Source of the DNA: Arachidicoccus terrestris
Lineage (GTDB): Bacteria; Bacteroidota; Bacteroidia; Chitinophagales; Chitinophagaceae
DNA length: 64,000 nt
Assembly (NCBI RefSeq): GCF_020042345.1
Contig: NZ_CP083387.1
Location: forward strand, 1,240,001-1,304,000
Direction of reading: 5' to 3'
The notes under the pieces: model-generated
What the model was told of the DNA's origin: nothing
Databases searched by the model: none
What the model saw: the letters and a program-made list of their open reading frames with translations, nothing else
Shown here: positions 17,658 to 26,673 of the stretch, piece after piece
Numbering within the stretch: the stretch's first letter is position 1
Layout of the letters: each line of letters begins with the position of its first letter
Position numbers and translations under genes: made by a program

Positions 17658-19040
17658 TTAATACCCTAATTTACCCTGCATATAGGAAGATTCGTCGTCA
17701 TTCTGGTATATAGCACCAATCTGTGTTTTGGCATATGGATCCGGCTTTCCATTCGGCCATTTTGCAATAAATGTATTACTCGACAAATAATCAAAAAATG
17801 GCTGCATCGTACTTTTGTAATAATTGGCGTTACTTCCGTTATAACCATCTCTATTGTGGAAAATGATCGGTGGCCCAAATGTCATCTCACCGGCAGCATT
17901 TTTCTCCATGTGAAATCTGATATCAGCCAAATAATAGGAGCTGCTTCCATCATCGGGATGCATCCGCCAATGCAGCAACAACGTATCCTCATGTGTAAAT
18001 CTAAAATATAAGCTGTCAGGAATATCGTGTAAATTAGCTTTGACAGCTTCAATGACCTGTCCCAGCGTCTGATCAAATTTCCCGTGCAGATTTCCCGCAA
18101 AATCAGCATTCCCAAAATATAAACTATGATACTGCCCGGAGGCGCCCAGATCAGTCGTCAGTGGGATCACCGGAGCCGGAACAATCTCATCCAGTGCTTG
18201 ATATACGCTGGCCTGTAGTTCCCTAAAATCGATATTCCATTTCGTTTTAAAATAGTCGACCACCATTTCTTCTTTAGCTCTTAACTTTTGCTGGCCGTCA
18301 GCAGCCTGCTCCCCTACTAAATGATCAAAGTAAGCCTGCCCTTCTACCAAAAGTGTTGAGACCGTTTCAACAAAATCGTCATCATAGCCCGAAGACGCAT
18401 AAGGCGTCACAAAACCCAACGCATGTGCCTCAGCAGCCGAAACATTGGCCCACTGGGCAGTATAATCCCCTCCAGGGCAAATCGACTTAAATGCCGGATC
18501 ATACAGCTTGTTTTGATGCAGAATATGGGCAAACTCATGCTCTACTGTATGCATCATCCTGATGACCATATCCCGTTTGGCAATATCCAAATCATTTATC
18601 TCGTATAAAAGCACCTTCTTGCCTCCTTCCGCTTCTCCTATTGTAATCGTACCATTGGAGTTATAGCTAGCACTGCCGACCAAAACAATCTGCTTGGGCA
18701 CCAGAGATTTGAAAAAATTATCTCCAGCAATCTGAACATAAGTATCCATCCAGACTCGTTTTAATACCCTGAGCACCGGTATCACCCGTTCTTCTTTAGG
18801 CGGCGTCAGGTCCCTGGTCAAGCTCTGTTCAAATTCGTCGAACTTGTATTTAACTTCTATATTAAAAGGCACCGTAAGTGTATCATAGACCCATTTATCA
18901 ATACTGGTCTTAGCCCAGGTATCGCCACCTAAACCAGGCAAGTCAGAAATATCTACCACATTATCCTTCCGGCAGGAAAAGCATAAAAAAGTGCTTAGTA
19001 AAAAGAGTACCGATATATGTTGCCAAATTGACTTTTTCAT
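17658..19040 (-). CDS. Substrate import-associated zinc metallohydrolase lipoprotein
   Basis: A 460-residue lipoprotein (lipobox LCFSCRKD) with a gluzincin-type motif HEFAHILHQ near residue 165 and a likely third ligand Glu further on in DDDFVETVSTLL. It fits the family of zinc metallohydrolases found beside SusC/SusD and DUF4302 genes (the TIGR04549 group). It is inferred to trim a peptide or protein ligand at the cell surface before import. Its place between SusD and the DUF4302 gene supports this. The substrate has not been established. Confidence 0.85.
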   Translation of the reverse strand: MKKSIWQHISVLFLLSTFLCFSCRKDNVVDISDLPGLGGDTWAKTSIDKWVYDTLTVPFNIEVKYKFDEFEQSLTRDLTPPKEERVIPVLRVLKRVWMDTYVQIAGDNFFKSLVPKQIVLVGSASYNSNGTITIGEAEGGKKVLLYEINDLDIAKRDMVIRMMHTVEHEFAHILHQNKLYDPAFKSICPGGDYTAQWANVSAAEAHALGFVTPYASSGYDDDFVETVSTLLVEGQAYFDHLVGEQAADGQQKLRAKEEMVVDYFKTKWNIDFRELQASVYQALDEIVPAPVIPLTTDLGASGQYHSLYFGNADFAGNLHGKFDQTLGQVIEAVKANLHDIPDSLYFRFTHEDTLLLHWRMHPDDGSSSYYLADIRFHMEKNAAGEMTFGPPIIFHNRDGYNGSNANYYKSTMQPFFDYLSSNTFIAKWPNGKPDPYAKTQIGAIYQNDDESSYMQGKLGY

Positions 19041-19095
19041 TCGTTTGAAATTTTTCTAAAAGTATGTATTCAGTTAAGTAGCCTGATTATAAATG

Positions 19096-20562
19096 CTATC
19101 GGGGATTGAGTTCCACACCCGACAATACCGCAGATTGTGGTATCTGCAGTACCCTTCTCGGATCATCCGGCGCGACGATAACACTGTCAACGATAACCTG
19201 CCGGGTATTTCTGATATAATGCTTAACCGTAAGCCCGTTGCGGATGATATCAAACCATCTTTGTCCCTCCTCTACAAATTCCGCCCTTTTGAAATCCAGC
19301 ACGACGTTCACCAGCGCCTGCGTGGGATCGGCTTCGTCGTAGAAAGTTTCCGCCTTTTCTACAGTCACGGCATTTGAGGTCGGGTTGTAATTTTCAAATC
19401 GCTGACTGGCATAGGTATTCAGGTCATTTATACAGTTGTCAAACTGATCTAACCTGGCATAAGCTTCTGCCCGGTTCAACAAGACCTCTTCTGTGGTAAA
19501 CTGTGGGATCATCGAATAATCCTGGCCGAAGTTCGGATCCTCAGGTGCATAGAAGAAATAAGACCATTTAGGCACATTGTGGTAATCTGATTGTCCGAAA
19601 ATCGGCATGGCCCATGAGCGGTTCCCCGTTACATTATTGCCCAGGATCTTGCTTGACAAAGCATCCGATAAACCAAAGCGCATGGAGGCAAAATTCCGGT
19701 CCCACCAGGAAGACGCCTGTATTAATAACAGATTCGCGTTCTCTGAGCTTTTCGTGTAAATAGCCCTCATTTCATCGTAAGACAGGTTGGAATAAGTGGT
19801 CAGCCAGGGACGCATATTTTTAACGAAGTTTCCCGTTGGAAAAGCCGCTTTTGCAGCTTCAACCACTTTGACATAGTCCCGTTTGAACAGATAGAATCTG
19901 GAGGCAAACGCATTGGCAGACTGCGTCGTAAAATGGTACTTAGGCACGTCATATTCATGGCCGGCCAGCAAGGGAAGACCTTCTTCCAGGTCCTTTTCAA
20001 TTTTATCATAATCTTCCTGAACTGTCCCCCGGCTATAGTCTTTAAAAACAACGGTCTCCGGTTCCGTGACGTAAGGGATTCCCGGATCATTGGCAGCGGT
20101 AGCCGGGTCATACACTTTAGCGAACAGCGTAACCAGCATAAAATGGGCAAATGCCCTGCAGACCAGCGCTTCACCTTTCTGTGCAGCATATTCGTCCGGA
20201 TCGGGAGCCTTGGCTATCGCATCCAATGCCTGGTTTGCAGCAGCAATGGCTGCATAAGCCTGCATCCAGTAATACTCAGGTGTATCCTGGGCATCTTTTA
20301 TTATATCTTTAAACCGGTAAGCATCACTATTCTCCTGATTAAAGTCTACCCGACCCTCCCCTTTGTCATCTGCATTATCTGACATGGCTTCTAAAAACGG
20401 GATATAAGAAGCACTGGGATAGGCCGTTGTCAACAGCTCTGCTACTTTATCAACAGAATTCAGGGAAGTACGGTTGTCCGGTAACTTATCCAAAAACTTA
20501 TTGCAGCTGAGTATCGTAAATGTAGTTGCCAATAAGCCAGTGTATACAAATCTTAATTTCAT
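19096..20562 (-). CDS. susD: SusD/RagB family nutrient-binding outer membrane lipoprotein
   Basis: A 488-residue lipoprotein (lipobox FTILSCNKFLD) with the SusD alpha-helical TPR scaffold. QSANAFASRFYLFKRDYVKVVEAA in the middle and the C-terminal VVLDFKRAEFVEEGQRWFDIIR are typical of the family. SusD proteins form the lid over the paired SusC channel and bind the ligand. It directly follows SusC (22 bases) in one operon. The neighbouring zinc hydrolase points to a peptide-like or mixed ligand rather than a simple polysaccharide, and there is no glycoside hydrolase nearby. Confidence 0.95.
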   Translation of the reverse strand: MKLRFVYTGLLATTFTILSCNKFLDKLPDNRTSLNSVDKVAELLTTAYPSASYIPFLEAMSDNADDKGEGRVDFNQENSDAYRFKDIIKDAQDTPEYYWMQAYAAIAAANQALDAIAKAPDPDEYAAQKGEALVCRAFAHFMLVTLFAKVYDPATAANDPGIPYVTEPETVVFKDYSRGTVQEDYDKIEKDLEEGLPLLAGHEYDVPKYHFTTQSANAFASRFYLFKRDYVKVVEAAKAAFPTGNFVKNMRPWLTTYSNLSYDEMRAIYTKSSENANLLLIQASSWWDRNFASMRFGLSDALSSKILGNNVTGNRSWAMPIFGQSDYHNVPKWSYFFYAPEDPNFGQDYSMIPQFTTEEVLLNRAEAYARLDQFDNCINDLNTYASQRFENYNPTSNAVTVEKAETFYDEADPTQALVNVVLDFKRAEFVEEGQRWFDIIRNGLTVKHYIRNTRQVIVDSVIVAPDDPRRVLQIPQSAVLSGVELNPR

Positions 20563-20584
20563 CTGTTTTCTTTTTACGAATTAT

Positions 20585-23500
20585 TTAAAACGACGCCTTC
20601 AAAGTCAACGTAAACTGCTTCTGTATAGGTTGAGCAACCCCACCTGCATTAAAGAATTCAGGGTCCTGCCCTTCCAGCTTCGAATCGGAATAGAGCATCC
20701 AGAGATTATACCCGGTTAACATGAGAGAAGCGGATTGCATTTTTAAGGATTTTGCCATTTTTGACGATAATCTGTAGGCCAGCGAAATGGTCTTCATCCG
20801 GATAAAATCACCCTTGGCTACTCGTTCGGTAGAATAATTATAGGCATTGTAAGGATATCCCTCCGTCAAAGACTCAATTCTTTTATCGGAGATAGCAGGC
20901 ACCCTGGTTTTCATTTCATCGCCCGGCAGTACCCAACGATCCACAAACTCATTGGGCATAGCATCCAGATCAGAATAAGAGCTGTAAAATGAAGGGTTCA
21001 GACGGATTTTATTGCCTGCCTGGAAGCTAAAGAACGCGTTCAGCGTAAAGTTCCCCCAGGTAAAGGAGTTATTCCAGCCTCCTGTTAAAGTCGGATCCAC
21101 CGGACCGTCGTATTTGAGATATTTCGTGGTTTGAGACTGAAAATAAACGTTATTACTTAAAAGACTGTCCTCATTAATAAACATCGGAGTCCCAAATTCC
21201 TTTTTCAGTTCCCTGAAATCGATAGAGAATAAGCCCCTGGCTGGATATCCATCGATAAAGCCGCCTTCAGGCATAATCAGATCAATGATCCTCGGAATAT
21301 TCTCTGCACGCGTGATCAGCGTATGGTTGATACCGAAAGTGAAGTTTGTATGCCATTTAAAATCCTTTGTTTTAACAGGATCTCCGCCGATCTGCAGTTC
21401 AACGCCATCAGAGCTCATATCCGCAAAATTGGCATTTTTAAAAGCCTCTCCACCGATACCGGAGGTCTTAACCGTATTGATCAAATCAAAGCTCTTTCTT
21501 TTATACCAGTCAAACGCGAAATTAAGGCGGTTATCAAAAAGCGTTCCGTCAAGGCCGATATTCAATGTATGGAGTTTTTCCCAGGTCAGTTCTGAATTCT
21601 CAAGATTCGTTAATTCCAACTGCGTTTCTTTATCAACCGGATATTGTCTGACAGTGGTACCGCTACGGATAATGATCGCCGAATTGGTAGCATTGCCCAT
21701 GCTGGCCGTTAAACCATAGGAAGCACGTAGCTTCAGGCTATTGATAAAACCCAGGCGCTGCATAAACTTTTCCTGATCCAGATTCCAGGATCCATCAACC
21801 GACCAGGTCGGCAGCCACCTCGCTGTTCTTGACTCTCCTAATTTATTCGATCCGTCGTAGCGGCCATTGAAACCGATATTATACTTACTGTCATAACTAT
21901 AGGAAGCCGTGGCAAAAAATCCTGCAAAACGGTCATCTGTCGGTGTCAGTCCGTACGGGTAGTCATTCGTTTCCAATGTCTTTTTATAAATCAGGTAATT
22001 TATAAAGGGGATACCTCCTTTATCATATTGGTAACCGTATCCTTTATTAAAAAACTGTTCCCTGTGGGCTGACCGGATTTCCTGACCACCGAAAAGTGAT
22101 ATAAAATGCTTATCGAAGCTCTGACTATAATTGATCGTATTTCGGATATTAAAGCTGATCAGGTCACTCTGGTCTCTATTGTATAATCCCCCTTCGGGAA
22201 GTACAACCACAGCAGGGTTATTTGGAAAATCCGGATCGTTGTACAGATACTTGTTATTGCTGTTGATCACGGAATTCGGATTGGCTCTATAGGCTTCTGC
22301 CATATTGGAACTTTCTTTGACGAAGCTTTCTGTGAGTGTTTTAACGGCCCGGATAGAACCCAGAAACTTATAAGAAAGATGGCTATTGAACTTATAACCG
22401 ACATCACCCTGCAACTTCGCATCAATCACGTTAAGTTTCATGTAATTGTTATCCAGTTCGTGAATAATATTAAACGGGGCATAATTGCGCCGGAAATATT
22501 CCAGATCTCCGTTCTGGTCATAAGCAGTCAGAGTCCGGCTCGTATTTAAAGAATAACTGAAGGGATTAATGTCGAAGTCTCTGGAATATGCCCCTTCTAC
22601 AGGATTGCTGATCCTGGTCAGCGCCCCCGGGGCTCTCTGAACTCTGTAGGAGCCTACCGTACTAAAACCCGCAGTCAGCTTTTCTCCCAATTTATAGTCA
22701 TTTCTAAAATTCAGAGTAATTCGCTGAACCTTATCTGCAATGGTCCAGCCATTGTCATTATAATAACTTAAAGAAAGGAAATGTCTGGCATTTTCCGTTC
22801 CGGAGGATATACTCAAATTATGTTCCTGCATAAAGTTATTCCTGAAAAGCAAATCAAACCAGTCAGTATTGGCCGCGGCATATCGGCGCAAGAAATTATT
22901 TCTCGCTTCGGGGGTATTCTCTAGCCCGAATGTCCCGGAAGTTTCATTATACGTATTGATCAGGTCCGCCATTTTCCCATAAACGCCGGCATCCCGCGCA
23001 TTGGCTAAATCAGCATAGTTCAGCCAGCCCTTACTTTGCATTTCGTTGTAAACAGACATCTGATCCGCAGAATTCATAATGTCAAAACTGCTGTATGACG
23101 GCTTCAACTGGCTGCTAAAATTCCCGGTATAACTGATTCTAGGCTTACCGATACGCCCTTTCTTGGTGGTGATTACTATTACGCCATTCATCGCCCTGGC
23201 GCCATACATAGCGGTCGCCGCCGCATCTTTCAGAATGTCTATACTTTCAATATCATTTGCATTCAGGCCAGCAACAGATGAGCCTAACAAGGTTGCGGGA
23301 TCCCCGCTGGATAGCTGATCATTGGAAATATTAATAACATCTTCCAGTACGACCCCATCAACCACCCATAAGGGCTTATTATCGCCTGTAATGGATGTTG
23401 CGCCCCGTATTCTGATCTTAGGCGCCGATCCAAAAGTACCGGATACATTCTGTACAGAGACACCGGCGGCCTTACCTTCCAGCATCCGGCTCACATCCAG

Positions 23501-23959
23501 TTGTCCATGCATCTCCACATCTTCAATTTTAAGCTTCACGGCTGAACCAGAAAAGCGCTTCTTATCGACATTCTGAAAGCCCGTAATGACGACCTCTTTG
23601 AGATAAGCCGGATCTTCCGATAGGGTAACCAGCAAGGTTGTATTTTCACCAGCCTTTAATTTGTAACCAGAGATCCGCTTTGGTTTATAACCGACGCTTG
23701 TAAAGGTGAAAATATAGCTTTGTTTAGCATTCAAACCCATTATACGAAATGCCCCCACTGTATCCGTCATTTGATTGGCGACTTTGCTGGTCTGCGTATT
23801 TTCGATCATCACACTGACATTTGGCAGCGGCTCTCCTTTTTCATTACTGACAACACCGGAGACGGTGGTAGGCTGTTGGGCAAATACAATTATAGAAGAA
23901 AATGTCGTCAACAGCAATAAGCAGATTCTGCTCATAAGCCTGAATTTTAGTTGCACCAT
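20585..23959 (-). CDS. susC: SusC/RagA family TonB-linked outer membrane transporter
   Basis: A 1124-residue outer membrane channel with a signal peptide (to about residue 27). A carboxypeptidase-like regulatory domain (TVSGVVSNEKGEPLPNVSVM) is followed by the plug (KIRIRGATSITGDNKPLWVVDG) and a 22-strand barrel with an aromatic C-terminus. The MYGARAMNGVIVITTKKG segment is a SusC signature. There is no N-terminal STN domain, although a sigma factor and FecR-like gene sit upstream. An internal Met at residue 9 is an alternative start. With SusD it forms the active uptake pair, powered through TonB. Confidence 0.96.
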   Translation of the reverse strand: MVQLKFRLMSRICLLLLTTFSSIIVFAQQPTTVSGVVSNEKGEPLPNVSVMIENTQTSKVANQMTDTVGAFRIMGLNAKQSYIFTFTSVGYKPKRISGYKLKAGENTTLLVTLSEDPAYLKEVVITGFQNVDKKRFSGSAVKLKIEDVEMHGQLDVSRMLEGKAAGVSVQNVSGTFGSAPKIRIRGATSITGDNKPLWVVDGVVLEDVINISNDQLSSGDPATLLGSSVAGLNANDIESIDILKDAAATAMYGARAMNGVIVITTKKGRIGKPRISYTGNFSSQLKPSYSSFDIMNSADQMSVYNEMQSKGWLNYADLANARDAGVYGKMADLINTYNETSGTFGLENTPEARNNFLRRYAAANTDWFDLLFRNNFMQEHNLSISSGTENARHFLSLSYYNDNGWTIADKVQRITLNFRNDYKLGEKLTAGFSTVGSYRVQRAPGALTRISNPVEGAYSRDFDINPFSYSLNTSRTLTAYDQNGDLEYFRRNYAPFNIIHELDNNYMKLNVIDAKLQGDVGYKFNSHLSYKFLGSIRAVKTLTESFVKESSNMAEAYRANPNSVINSNNKYLYNDPDFPNNPAVVVLPEGGLYNRDQSDLISFNIRNTINYSQSFDKHFISLFGGQEIRSAHREQFFNKGYGYQYDKGGIPFINYLIYKKTLETNDYPYGLTPTDDRFAGFFATASYSYDSKYNIGFNGRYDGSNKLGESRTARWLPTWSVDGSWNLDQEKFMQRLGFINSLKLRASYGLTASMGNATNSAIIIRSGTTVRQYPVDKETQLELTNLENSELTWEKLHTLNIGLDGTLFDNRLNFAFDWYKRKSFDLINTVKTSGIGGEAFKNANFADMSSDGVELQIGGDPVKTKDFKWHTNFTFGINHTLITRAENIPRIIDLIMPEGGFIDGYPARGLFSIDFRELKKEFGTPMFINEDSLLSNNVYFQSQTTKYLKYDGPVDPTLTGGWNNSFTWGNFTLNAFFSFQAGNKIRLNPSFYSSYSDLDAMPNEFVDRWVLPGDEMKTRVPAISDKRIESLTEGYPYNAYNYSTERVAKGDFIRMKTISLAYRLSSKMAKSLKMQSASLMLTGYNLWMLYSDSKLEGQDPEFFNAGGVAQPIQKQFTLTLKASF

Positions 23960-24091
23960 TCTTAAGTATTATAAAAATTGGGTAATCGCTTTCTATAGGA
24001 ATACGAAAGAAATACGTTTATCCCCTAAAAAAAATTTAACTTTTTTTAGGCCATCAAAGAAATTCCGGGGCTAATCAATGATATGTACTAC

Positions 24092-25135
24092 TTATTTTTT
24101 CCGAATAAGGAAAACGCTGTCTTTAGATTTGATTAATTCCAATCCGTTCGCCCTGGCCAGGTTCCCCAGGACATGCTCAATAGGTTGCGTTTTAGGAATC
24201 GAAGCAATAATATTCATATGTTGAATATCTACCGGGGAATATTGAATTTCTACATTATACGCCAAGGCAAGCTGATCCAGTGCATCTTGCATACTCAGAT
24301 TCTCCAAAGAAATAACAGCGGCTGCTTGCTGCCTGCCGGTCCTGGATTCAGCGACTTTCGAATATTGATGTGCCGTTTGTTTCTTTACAAAATTACTGGT
24401 AGTAATAAACCGGTGGCTGCTTTTATAAAAAACAGTAGACATGCCGGGATTTAAATAACAATAATTATCATTCTCATTTTTACCTTTTGACCGGACAACC
24501 ACTTTCCCTTCGTATAATACGACAGTGACCACATCCGCATCTCCCCGGACCTTGAAACGGGTGCCCAAAGCAGTCGTAGCCACGCCGCCACAAATGACAA
24601 CAAAACTGCTATTGCTTTCATGGTGTGCTGTAAAATTGGCTTCTCCACTTAAAAAGACTTCTTTCTTAGGGCTTGTGAAACGGGGCAGATAGGTAATACT
24701 GGCACCTGGCATAGCCTCTACAACGGAACTGTCGGGTAAAATCCAGATCTGGATCTGATCGGTTGCATTCGTTTTGGTCACCCTTGCAACAGTCACACTT
24801 CCAGCCCCAATAGAATCCGGCACTCCTTTACTGTTGTCAAAAAGAAATACGAACAACAAGACCGTAGCTGCAATCAGCCCCGATACCCATATCAGACGCT
24901 TAAATTTCAATCGCCGATGTTGATCGATAGCAGCATAGACACCATCCAGTAACTGTTCAGATTTCTCATCCTTTAAGGGTTGCCGATATCGATCATCCAT
25001 TAGAACCGGATTTTCCTTGCAGAATTCTTCTAAGTAAGATGGATGATCGTGCAGGTACTCCATGACAAGGTGTTCCTGTTCGCTATCGCACTCTCCTGCA
25101 ACAAACCGCCTCATTAATTCATCACTAATCTGCAT
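24092..25135 (-). CDS. FecR family anti-sigma factor with DUF4974 domain
   Basis: A 347-residue inner membrane regulator. A cytoplasmic N-terminal part (about 85 residues) binds the sigma factor, followed by a membrane span (LIWVSGLIAATVLLFVFLF). The periplasmic FecR domain contains IWILPDSSVVEAMPGASITYL and GEANFTAHHESNSSFVV. A C-terminal DUF4974 (STN-like) domain runs over the last 70 residues (LSMQDALDQLALAYNVEIQY). It lies eight bases after the ECF sigma gene, so the pair is co-transcribed, and SusC follows. It presumably releases the sigma factor when the transporter is occupied. Confidence 0.93.
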   Translation of the reverse strand: MQISDELMRRFVAGECDSEQEHLVMEYLHDHPSYLEEFCKENPVLMDDRYRQPLKDEKSEQLLDGVYAAIDQHRRLKFKRLIWVSGLIAATVLLFVFLFDNSKGVPDSIGAGSVTVARVTKTNATDQIQIWILPDSSVVEAMPGASITYLPRFTSPKKEVFLSGEANFTAHHESNSSFVVICGGVATTALGTRFKVRGDADVVTVVLYEGKVVVRSKGKNENDNYCYLNPGMSTVFYKSSHRFITTSNFVKKQTAHQYSKVAESRTGRQQAAAVISLENLSMQDALDQLALAYNVEIQYSPVDIQHMNIIASIPKTQPIEHVLGNLARANGLELIKSKDSVFLIRKK

Positions 25136-25143
25136 CTTTACTA

Positions 25144-25710
25144 TTATAATTTACAAAGGTTTGACAAAATAAATAACAAAAGGAGCAGAAAATGGGAAAA
25201 AAAAGGTCTTATATATTTTAAAGCTAAATTAATGTGGTTTTCTACCGTTTTGGTTGAAATTGATAATTTACCGGCAATTTCCTTATGACTCATTTCCTCA
25301 AAACGGCTCAATTTAAAAACTTCTCTGCGCATGGGAGGCAGGCTTTCGATCAAAATCTCCAGTTTTTGTTGCGTTTCTTTTAAAAACAAAACCGGCAATA
25401 CTCCAACTTCATCCCCGCTCGCCAAACTATTGCCCAATACATTCATATGATTTTTCTTGTCATACTTTCGAATCAGGTCTATTAAAGTTGAGTTCGCTAC
25501 CTGAAAGATCAGTGCGACCATACTTACCTCTACAGGCAAAGACATCCGTTTCTCCCAGATTTTAATAAAAGTCAACTGTACTACCTCCTCCGATATATAT
25601 TCGGATTTCGTTTTGGAATAGATGTAATTATACACCCGGTGATGATACATGTTGTAGATACTCTTAAAGGCAGATAATCCTTCCCGCTGTAATTGGCTGA
25701 CCAGATCCAT
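25144..25710 (-). CDS. ECF-type RNA polymerase sigma factor (Bacteroidota family)
   Basis: A 188-residue sigma factor with region 2 (FKSIYNMYHHRVYNYIYSKT, EEVVQLTFIKIWE) and region 4 (LESLPPMRREVFKLSRFEEMS is shortened by one here; the helix-turn-helix is HKEIAGKLSISTKTVENHI). A hydrophobic C-terminal tail (FLLLLLFILSNL) is usual in Bacteroidota ECF factors of SusCD loci. It is the first gene of a unit with the FecR-like anti-sigma factor. It probably activates the downstream susC promoter and its own. Confidence 0.93.
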   Translation of the reverse strand: MDLVSQLQREGLSAFKSIYNMYHHRVYNYIYSKTKSEYISEEVVQLTFIKIWEKRMSLPVEVSMVALIFQVANSTLIDLIRKYDKKNHMNVLGNSLASGDEVGVLPVLFLKETQQKLEILIESLPPMRREVFKLSRFEEMSHKEIAGKLSISTKTVENHINLALKYIRPFFSHFLLLLLFILSNLCKL

Positions 25711-25907
25711 AACACAATTTTTTTTGGTTCTAAGGGTTGCTATGCTTATATTAAAGATATTCTATTTTATTTAACAACCAAATATTTTATTGACAACCTG
25801 GCAAACAGAAAGCGTAAAACATCCCTTGTCAGTGGCCATCTTACGCTTCCTATCACTATTGTGCTTTAAACCATGCCAACTCACTGCAAACTTTCCTGAA
25901 TAGTCAC

Positions 25908-26417
25908 TTATTGTTGCCTAATCGCCTTCATCCTGCTTTTTCCTTTGGTTTTAGCCTGGGAGGTCTCGAGATCATCCAACGCCTAATAGAGACGCTTTCC
26001 ATCTACTTTTCTTTTTAGCTGAATATAATCGGCCTTTCCCCCATTCCAGAAATCCTTTGCAGCATCGCAGTCACTTTCAGGCAGACGGACATAGTCATTG
26101 TAACCTTTCTCTTAGCAAAATCGACGGCCCGCTTTTCTTCCCATCAGTCATGGTTACCGGCGTTTGTGATCCTCATACCCTTTCCGGGAAATGCGGAGCG
26201 TATATCTTCCAGTCCGGATACCAGAAAAGGAAAATATACCGCTATCGGCCGTATAGGTTTCAAGACTGGAATACTTAATGTTACTTCCACACACCCGATA
26301 TCGGGTGATGATCAGCATCCCTGAAAAGCCAGATAGCATCTGAACGCTGCGCAAACGGGAGGCGACCAGCACCTGCATGAATAAAACAACGCCAATAAAA
26401 ATATGCTGGCAACTCAT
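25908..26417 (-). pseudogene. Decayed secreted protein with a carboxypeptidase-regulatory-like domain
   Basis: Fragments in different minus-strand frames form a recognisable order. First comes a signal-like start (MSCQHIFIGVVLFMQVLVA), then in another frame RDADHHPISGV, then in a third DSGIFSFSGIRTGRYTLRIS, followed by stop codons and frameshifts. The segment NDYVRLPESDCDAAKDFW is next, and after another stop the C-terminal MKAIRQQ before TAA at 25908. The middle parts fit the CarboxypepD_reg-like fold. Several disruptions mean it is not functional. Its original role is unknown; it lies between the sulfatase and the sigma factor. Confidence 0.6.
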
Positions 26418-26673
26418 ACATTGTTATTTAGGAGGCAAAGTTGCCACTGAACAATGAGTCAGGTTTACCGAAAAGGGAAACTATTTGTCGCAATCAGGAA
26501 AATCTGGCGCAGCAGTTCGTAGTCAAAAAAACTATTCACACCATACAGATAAACACAGGCGACACATAATACTTTTCCGGCATAATTGTGCTTACAAAAA
26601 ATCCTCCCGGGAAAAACTCGTTCTTTTCCCCGGAGGACATACGGCCAAATATGAACGATCCCCAAATTCGCCC

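Noticed and set aside
26465-26665. 66-codon minus-strand frame between the relic and the sulfatase
   Set aside because: No domain or signal could be recognised. It may be more relic sequence, but there is no evidence.
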